Source of the DNA: Rikenellaceae bacterium
GTDB lineage: Bacteria; Bacteroidota; Bacteroidia; Bacteroidales; UBA932
Direction of reading: 5' to 3'
Length of the DNA stretch: 45,728 nt
Assembly: GCA_900767375.1 (NCBI GenBank)
Contig: CAAFYX010000001.1
Location: 1-45,728 of the forward strand
Part shown: one piece after another, positions 41,261 through 45,728 of the stretch
Layout of the letters: every line of letters begins with the position of its first letter
Position numbering within the stretch: the first letter of the stretch is position 1
Made by a program: the position numbers and the translations under genes
Notes under the pieces: model-generated
The model's database searches: none
Told to the model about the DNA's origin: nothing
Seen by the model: only the letters and a program-made list of their open reading frames with translations

Positions 41261-43513
41261 TTAGAATTTAAGTGAATAACTTATGGTAGGGATTATCGGA
41301 ACCACTCCCACATAGGTGCCGAAATAGTTGCCCTTGTCATCCCAGTCGAGGTAGCCCATGATAGGGTTCAGCCTGCAGTATGCATTGTATATACTGACGT
41401 TCCAGGTGCTGAGGTTGCCTCTTTTCGTGGTCTTCTTGAAGTTGAGGCCAAGGTCCAGTCTGTGGTAGTCGGGGAGCTTGGTGTTGTACGGCTCGTTGTA
41501 TATGTCCAGCCCGTATGTTTTCATGCCGTCATATCCTATGTGGCTCGGGAAGGTCACGCGGCTTCCGGTGTGGTAGTTCCAGGAGGCGTATGCTTCGAAA
41601 CGCTTGCCGAATTTGTACGAGCCCATCAGAGTGAGCTTGTGACGGTTGTCATTGCGGTCATTGTACCACCCGGCGAAGAAGTCGTCGAATTTCCTGAGGC
41701 TCCAGGAGAGCGTGTAGTATGCGGCCAGGGAAGTGCGTTCCGTGTCGTATGTCAGCTCGACCTCAGCGCCGTAGGACTTGCCCTTTCCTTCGGAGAAATC
41801 CTTTTCCCACGAGCTCAGGGCCGGGAACAGCATATTGGTTCCGGAGTACTCGAGGAGATGGTCCATAGTCTTGTACCAGCCCTCCACGTTGAGCTTGAGT
41901 TCCGGGGTGATGAAAGTGTAGACTCCTCCGGCCACCTGCCGCGACTTGAGCGGAGCGACCTTGGCGGTGGAAGGCATCCAGCAGTTTGTAGGCAGGTCGA
42001 TGTATGTGCAGGCGACCAGGTGGGAGAACTGGCTCATCTCAGCGTAGGAGGCCTTGACGGAGACATTGTCGCTGACCTGCAGCTTGAGCGCCGCTCTCGG
42101 CTCTACGGAGTGCCAAACTTTTCCCGGTGAGGAATACAGGGATCCGCGTACGCCGAAATTGGCTTTCAGCATATCCGTAAGCTCCATTTCATCCTCGATA
42201 TAGAGGGATGCTTCGAGTCCGGAAAAGGTCATACCCTGGGTTTCCGACGTGTCCATAAGTGCTTTGCCGTTCATCTCCATGCTGGTGGAGGTGGTCCTGG
42301 AAGGCAGGTATGTGTGGCTCTGGGCGTTTGCGCCGAACCTGATTCTGTGCGCTTTGTGAGGGGACCACAGGAAGTCGGCGCTGAATCCCAAGTCGTTTAT
42401 CTTGGAAATGTTCTCGTCCTTGACGGAGGTGATTACGTCCCCGTTTTCCCATCCCCAGTTGGCGATGTCAACGAAGATCCTTGACCGGCTCTGGGTGTAG
42501 AAGAGGGTGATGTCCGAGCTCAGACGGTCGCTGAGCTCGTTTTTCCAGTTCAGCGAGCCGGTGACATTGCCCCATACCATCTTTCCTCCGATGACGTCCT
42601 TCCCTTTGTGGGTCTCGATGGGTTTCCGCTCTCCGATAATGTTCCAATTTTCGTCATAAATGTACCTTTCCCCGTTCTCATAGCGGTTGTACTCGGTAGG
42701 TTCGGTGTCGGAGATCCGCAGACCGTCGCGTCCGTTGTAGAAGTTGAACGTCAGGCGGTTGCGCTCGGAGAACTTATGGGTGAGCTTGACATTGAAGTCG
42801 CGCATCTCATAATGGCCGTCGATTTCCGATGGGTCGTAGCCGTAGATTCCGGCATCCTTGGCCTCTTTATGGTTGATGTACTTTATGGTCGGTATGGTAA
42901 GTACGTCCGCCCAGGTGCGGCGCAGCCCCACGTTGAACGAGGTCTTTCCCTTGAACAGCGGGCCTTCGACCTGGGCGTGGCCGTCGATCAGCCCGATGGA
43001 GAAGTTGCCGTGGTACTTCTCGAAGTCGCCTTCCTTTGTCCGTATGTCCACTACTGAGGACAGGCGTCCGCCGTAGCGGGCCGGGAATCCGCTTTTGTAG
43101 AAGTCCAGATCCTCGATCATGTCGGTGTTGAATGACGAGAACAGTCCCGCCAGGTGGGATACCTGGTAGAGCGGCACTCCGTCCAGGAGGAAGAGGTTGT
43201 CGGAGCCATCGCCTCCGTGGACGTACATCCCGGACATCAGTTCGGTGCCGGATGCTACTCCAGGAAGGGCCTGGAGTATCTTTATTAGGTCAGGGGCGCC
43301 GAATACGGCGAATCCCGGGTTGATTTTCCTGCTGTCCAGCTTGACAAGGCCCGTCTGGGTGGAGTTGTGCTTCATCGCCTGCTTGTCGGCGGTGATGCGT
43401 GACGCATCCAGGGTATCCTGCTTCTCGGGCGGGTCGGACATAAATTGGGCAGCGGCTCCTTTCGGGACCGCTGCCATCAATATTACTGTGAGTATGATGT
43501 GCAGCTTCTCCAT
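41261..43513 (-). CDS. TonB-dependent outer-membrane receptor
   Basis: A 750-residue receptor. The start is the ATG at 43513, which gives a signal peptide ending PKGAAAQ; a TTG 20 codons earlier is open but unlikely. The plug domain (about 45-170) contains LIKILQALPGVASGTELMSG, DNLFLLDGVPLYQVSHLAG and FYKSGFPARYGGRLSSVVDI. The rest is a 22-stranded-barrel-like sequence ending in a hydrophobic strand with terminal Phe (PTISYSLKF), the outer-membrane insertion signal. The carboxypeptidase-regulatory-like N-terminal domain of many DUF4249-paired receptors is absent, and no clear TonB box is seen. It forms a pair with the DUF4249 gene; the substrate is unknown. Confidence 0.93.
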   Translation of the reverse strand: MEKLHIILTVILMAAVPKGAAAQFMSDPPEKQDTLDASRITADKQAMKHNSTQTGLVKLDSRKINPGFAVFGAPDLIKILQALPGVASGTELMSGMYVHGGDGSDNLFLLDGVPLYQVSHLAGLFSSFNTDMIEDLDFYKSGFPARYGGRLSSVVDIRTKEGDFEKYHGNFSIGLIDGHAQVEGPLFKGKTSFNVGLRRTWADVLTIPTIKYINHKEAKDAGIYGYDPSEIDGHYEMRDFNVKLTHKFSERNRLTFNFYNGRDGLRISDTEPTEYNRYENGERYIYDENWNIIGERKPIETHKGKDVIGGKMVWGNVTGSLNWKNELSDRLSSDITLFYTQSRSRIFVDIANWGWENGDVITSVKDENISKINDLGFSADFLWSPHKAHRIRFGANAQSHTYLPSRTTSTSMEMNGKALMDTSETQGMTFSGLEASLYIEDEMELTDMLKANFGVRGSLYSSPGKVWHSVEPRAALKLQVSDNVSVKASYAEMSQFSHLVACTYIDLPTNCWMPSTAKVAPLKSRQVAGGVYTFITPELKLNVEGWYKTMDHLLEYSGTNMLFPALSSWEKDFSEGKGKSYGAEVELTYDTERTSLAAYYTLSWSLRKFDDFFAGWYNDRNDNRHKLTLMGSYKFGKRFEAYASWNYHTGSRVTFPSHIGYDGMKTYGLDIYNEPYNTKLPDYHRLDLGLNFKKTTKRGNLSTWNVSIYNAYCRLNPIMGYLDWDDKGNYFGTYVGVVPIIPTISYSLKF

Positions 43514-43521
43514 ATACTGAT

Positions 43522-43539
43522 AAAAACGCTCGACGAGCG
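43522..43539 (-). terminator. Intrinsic terminator-like hairpin between carboxyltransferase and TonB receptor genes
   Basis: On the minus strand CGCTC-GTC-GAGCG is followed directly by TTTTT (43526-43522). It lies 26 bases after the carboxyltransferase stop and only 8 bases before the receptor ATG. The stem is short (5 bp) but G+C-rich. Confidence 0.55.
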
Positions 43540-43565
43540 GAATACTGCACAAATACCTTGCCTGT

Positions 43566-45347
43566 TTATTCAACGAATGCGATGATCTCTCCCTTGGCTA
43601 CGTCCTTGCCCTGCTTTGCTGTGACGGCAACGACCTTTCCTGAGACTGCAGGCTTCACTTCCTCCATTCCGTAGAATGTCTGGACGTATCCCATGGCCTC
43701 TCCGGCCTTTACCTCCGTGCCTGCCACAGGGGCCTTGGAGTCATCGATGACATCGACTTCCCAGAGCATCTTTCCCTTTGCAGGGGCCTGGACAGGGGTG
43801 GCCTTCGGATACTTGTCAGTGTAGGTCTTTACATCGAACTCCGGCATTTCGACCACGGCGCGCTTGACAATCTTCGGCGCGCCGGCCTTTTCCTTGAGGG
43901 CTTCGAGGTCGGTGTTGAAACGCTCCTTGGCGATGCCGCTGCGGTAGTCGAGGTACTGGCGCTCGTGCATGGCGAGCTCGAAGAGTTCCTCGTCGTCCTG
44001 ACCGTAGTCCCATCCCTTCTCGTCCATCATCTTCCTGAACTTAGGCAACTCGTCCGGATAGTTGTCCTGAGGGTTTCCGGTCTGGAACTCCATGCCCTTT
44101 TCCTTGGCGAGGGCGATGATTTCCGGTGCAAGAGGTCCCGGGAGGGTACCCATCTTTCCGAGGATCATTCCCCATGTGTCCTTGTCGATGGTGGAGAAGC
44201 GAGGCTTGCCGCTGGCGAGGTTGAAGAGGTTCATCAGGGCGGTGTTCTTCACATACTGGCTGAACGGAGTCACGAGCGGTGGGTATCCGAGCTTAGGCCA
44301 TACATACTCCACTTCGTTGAAGAGCTTGACCATCAGGGTGTCGAGACTGCTGACCGGCTGTCCGTGGGACTTCTCGGCGGCGTTGATGGCGTCCTTGAAT
44401 CCGAGAAGGTCGGCCATCATCGAGCCCATCATTCCTCCCGGGAGACCGCAGCCGACGAGCAGAGAGGTCATCAGGGAGTTGGAAGGGTTGATCCAGTAGC
44501 CGAGGAAGTCGTCGATGAACGACTGGGTGAGACGGCGCACCTCCATATAGGCGTCCATATTGATGTCCTTCACGAGGAAGCCGTCGGCCTTCATCATCTC
44601 ACGGATGGTGATTACGTCAGGATGGACCTTACCCCAGGAGAGAGGCTCCACTGCGACGTCGAGATAGTCGGCGCCGGCACGTGCCACTTCAAGCATTGAG
44701 GCAGGGGAGAATCCCGGGCCTGTGTGTCCGTGGTACTGGACCTTGATATGAGGATATTTCTTCTTTATTTCAGTTACGAGCTGTCCGAGGAAAGTAGGAC
44801 GGCCGACACCTGCCATATCCTTGAGGCAGATCTCATCGGTGCCGTATTCGACGAGCTTGTCCACAATGCCCATATAGTATTCGACCGTGTGGACAGGGGA
44901 GTGGGTGATGGAGAGGGCGGCCTGGGAGATCATGCCGGCTTTCTTTGCATACTCCACGGAGAGCTTGAGGTTTCTGTGGTCGTTCAGTCCGCAGAAGGAA
45001 CGGGCAATGTCCGTACCCTGGGCTTTCTTGACCTTGAACATGAGTTCGCGGACGTCTGCAGGAACAGGGTTCATTCTGAGGGCGTTCAGACCGCGCTCGA
45101 GCATGTGCGTCTCAATGCCGACCTTGTGGAAAGGTGCTGTCCATTCGCGGACGGACCTGTTAGGATTCTCTCCGTAGAGGAGGTTCACCTGCTCGAATGC
45201 TCCGCCGTTCGTCTCGACTCTGTCGAAGCATCCCATGTCGATGATGGCCGGGGCCACCTGAACGAGCTGGTCCACCCTTGGCTGATACTTGCCGGAGGAC
45301 TGCCACATATCCCTGTATACGAGGGAGAACTTTATTTCTCTTGCCAT
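43566..45347 (-). CDS. Oxaloacetate decarboxylase alpha / pyruvate carboxylase subunit B-type carboxyltransferase
   Basis: A 593-residue HMGL-like carboxyltransferase. The catalytic barrel has the metal and lysine set of the family: Asp13 in YRDMWQSSG, Lys176 in CLKDMAG, and His206 and His208 in YHGHTGPG. The conserved PYC_OADA domain includes GLPGGMMGSMMADL and WPKLGYPPLVTPFSQYVKN. The C-terminal 80 residues form a biotinyl/lipoyl-like domain, but where biotin carriers have EAMKM this protein has TFYGM: Tyr559 aligns with the biotin-accepting Lys. Family members move CO2 between biotin and pyruvate/oxaloacetate, so this one would need a separate biotin carrier or another role. No beta, gamma or biotin carboxylase gene is in the window. 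It has its own -7 element. Confidence 0.9.
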   Translation of the reverse strand: MAREIKFSLVYRDMWQSSGKYQPRVDQLVQVAPAIIDMGCFDRVETNGGAFEQVNLLYGENPNRSVREWTAPFHKVGIETHMLERGLNALRMNPVPADVRELMFKVKKAQGTDIARSFCGLNDHRNLKLSVEYAKKAGMISQAALSITHSPVHTVEYYMGIVDKLVEYGTDEICLKDMAGVGRPTFLGQLVTEIKKKYPHIKVQYHGHTGPGFSPASMLEVARAGADYLDVAVEPLSWGKVHPDVITIREMMKADGFLVKDINMDAYMEVRRLTQSFIDDFLGYWINPSNSLMTSLLVGCGLPGGMMGSMMADLLGFKDAINAAEKSHGQPVSSLDTLMVKLFNEVEYVWPKLGYPPLVTPFSQYVKNTALMNLFNLASGKPRFSTIDKDTWGMILGKMGTLPGPLAPEIIALAKEKGMEFQTGNPQDNYPDELPKFRKMMDEKGWDYGQDDEELFELAMHERQYLDYRSGIAKERFNTDLEALKEKAGAPKIVKRAVVEMPEFDVKTYTDKYPKATPVQAPAKGKMLWEVDVIDDSKAPVAGTEVKAGEAMGYVQTFYGMEEVKPAVSGKVVAVTAKQGKDVAKGEIIAFVE

Positions 45348-45390
45348 AATTCTGGTATTGATTATACTACATAACTAAACCTTATTACAC

Positions 45391-45398
45391 AAATATAC
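45391..45398 (-). promoter_or_regulatory. Bacteroidetes -7 promoter element of the carboxyltransferase gene
   Basis: The minus strand reads TATATTTG, an exact TAnnTTTG match ending 43 bases before the ATG at 45347. The intervening leader is A+T-rich with no clear structure. Confidence 0.58.
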
Positions 45399-45468
45399 GC
45401 AAATTCGCCCTACTTTCACAGTATCATCGGACATTTTGCAAAAATTTTAGTATGAAATGAAGAAAAAT

Positions 45469-45498
45469 TTTGACAATCATTTTTTTTCACTACCTTTG
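45469..45498 (+). promoter_or_regulatory. Complete Bacteroidetes promoter of tRNA-His
   Basis: A -33 TTTG (45469-45472) and a -7 TACCTTTG (45491-45498) are separated by 18 bases, the spacing expected for the major sigma factor of this phylum. The tRNA starts 12 bases after the -7 box. Confidence 0.7.
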
Positions 45499-45510
45499 CA
45501 CTCCCAACAT

Positions 45511-45587
45511 GGTGAGATTAGTTCAGTTGGTAGAGCACCAGATTGTGGTTCTGGGTGTCGTGGGTTCGAGCCCCACATCTCACCCCA
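45511..45587 (+). tRNA. tRNA-His (anticodon GTG)
   Basis: A full cloverleaf folds: acceptor stem GTGAGAT / ATCTCAC, anticodon stem CCAGA / TCTGG around loop TTGTGGT with anticodon GTG, and T stem GTGGG / CCCAC around TTCGAGC. The extra G at position -1 that marks tRNA-His is encoded (45511) and pairs with C73 (45584). The CCA end is encoded at 45585-45587. A promoter precedes it and a terminator follows. Confidence 0.97.
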
Positions 45588-45600
45588 CAAGAAAAAGGAG

Positions 45601-45626
45601 GCGACTAATAAGTGATTATTGGTCGC
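45601..45626 (+). terminator. Terminator hairpin after tRNA-His
   Basis: GCGACTAATAA and TTATTGGTCGC pair over 11 bases (one G-T pair) around loop GTGA, followed by TTTCTTC. It starts 13 bases after the tRNA CCA end. The remaining 102 bases to the window edge show no gene. Confidence 0.75.
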
Positions 45627-45728
45627 TTTCTTCGTAGATGGATGCGACTCCGGTATAATGGACATTTTCGGTTGGTGAAACCCTGTATAACAATTTGATA
45701 CATTGATACTTATATCTACTTTTATGGA

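Noticed and set aside
45477..45665. 62-codon minus-strand ORF across the tRNA-His
   Set aside because: It reads the complement of the tRNA, a well-known false gene pattern, and has no independent support.
1..45728. CRISPR arrays, transposons, integrases, defence or biosynthetic cassettes
   Set aside because: I looked for regularly spaced repeats, DDE or tyrosine/serine recombinase proteins and toxin-antitoxin pairs and saw none.

Overview
The window is chromosomal DNA from a member of the Bacteroidota, most likely order Bacteroidales. This rests on nine exact or paired copies of the Bacteroidetes -7 promoter element (TAnnTTTG) placed 7-43 bases before genes, an almost complete lack of strong Shine-Dalgarno sites, fimbrillin-like and DUF4249 lipoproteins, a TonB-dependent receptor, and a dcw cluster of Bacteroidetes gene order. 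Coding DNA is fairly G+C rich for the phylum, which suggests an uncultured or less-studied lineage; the genus cannot be fixed by eye.

Layout. 1-3201 (+): the 3' end of thiD, a conserved hypothetical gene, a Gfo/Idh/MocA oxidoreductase and a short, archaeal/Thermotoga-type S-adenosylhomocysteine hydrolase. 3204-7536: a tandem VOC-domain protein (-), a small lipoprotein (+), then truB, rpiB and gltX (-). 7567-10145 is an accessory pocket of more A+T-rich DNA: one promoter drives a 51-codon small protein and a fimbrillin-like lipoprotein. 10146-14087 (-): a GH3 glycosidase lipoprotein and an acyl-CoA synthetase. 14197-20189 (+): the AddB/AddA recombination nuclease-helicase pair, overlapping by 4 bases and including all four AddB iron-sulfur cysteines. 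20215-35403 (-): a 13-gene division and cell-wall (dcw) operon, mraZ-rsmH-ftsL-ftsI-murE-mraY-murD-ftsW-murG-murC-ftsQ-ftsA-ftsZ, without murF, murB or ddl. 35650-40166: radC (+), rpoN, a SPOR protein and a LEA14-like lipoprotein (-), miaB (+). 40147-43513 (-): a DUF4249 lipoprotein and its TonB-dependent receptor. 43566-45347 (-): an oxaloacetate decarboxylase/pyruvate carboxylase-type carboxyltransferase. 45511-45587 (+): tRNA-His with its own promoter and terminator.

Most of the window is conserved housekeeping. No CRISPR array, transposase, integrase or recognisable defence cassette is visible, and I do not claim a new multi-gene system. The observations most worth following are: a four-copy, exactly 10-bp-periodic TGGAA array directly upstream of the mraZ -7 box (a probable MraZ operator); the small protein ahead of the fimbrillin-like gene; a roughly 67-residue hydrophilic insertion inside TruB; a carboxyltransferase whose C-terminal biotinyl-like domain has Tyr where the biotin-accepting Lys should be; the short-type AhcY; and a perfectly symmetrical divergent promoter between a nearly leaderless lipoprotein gene and miaB.
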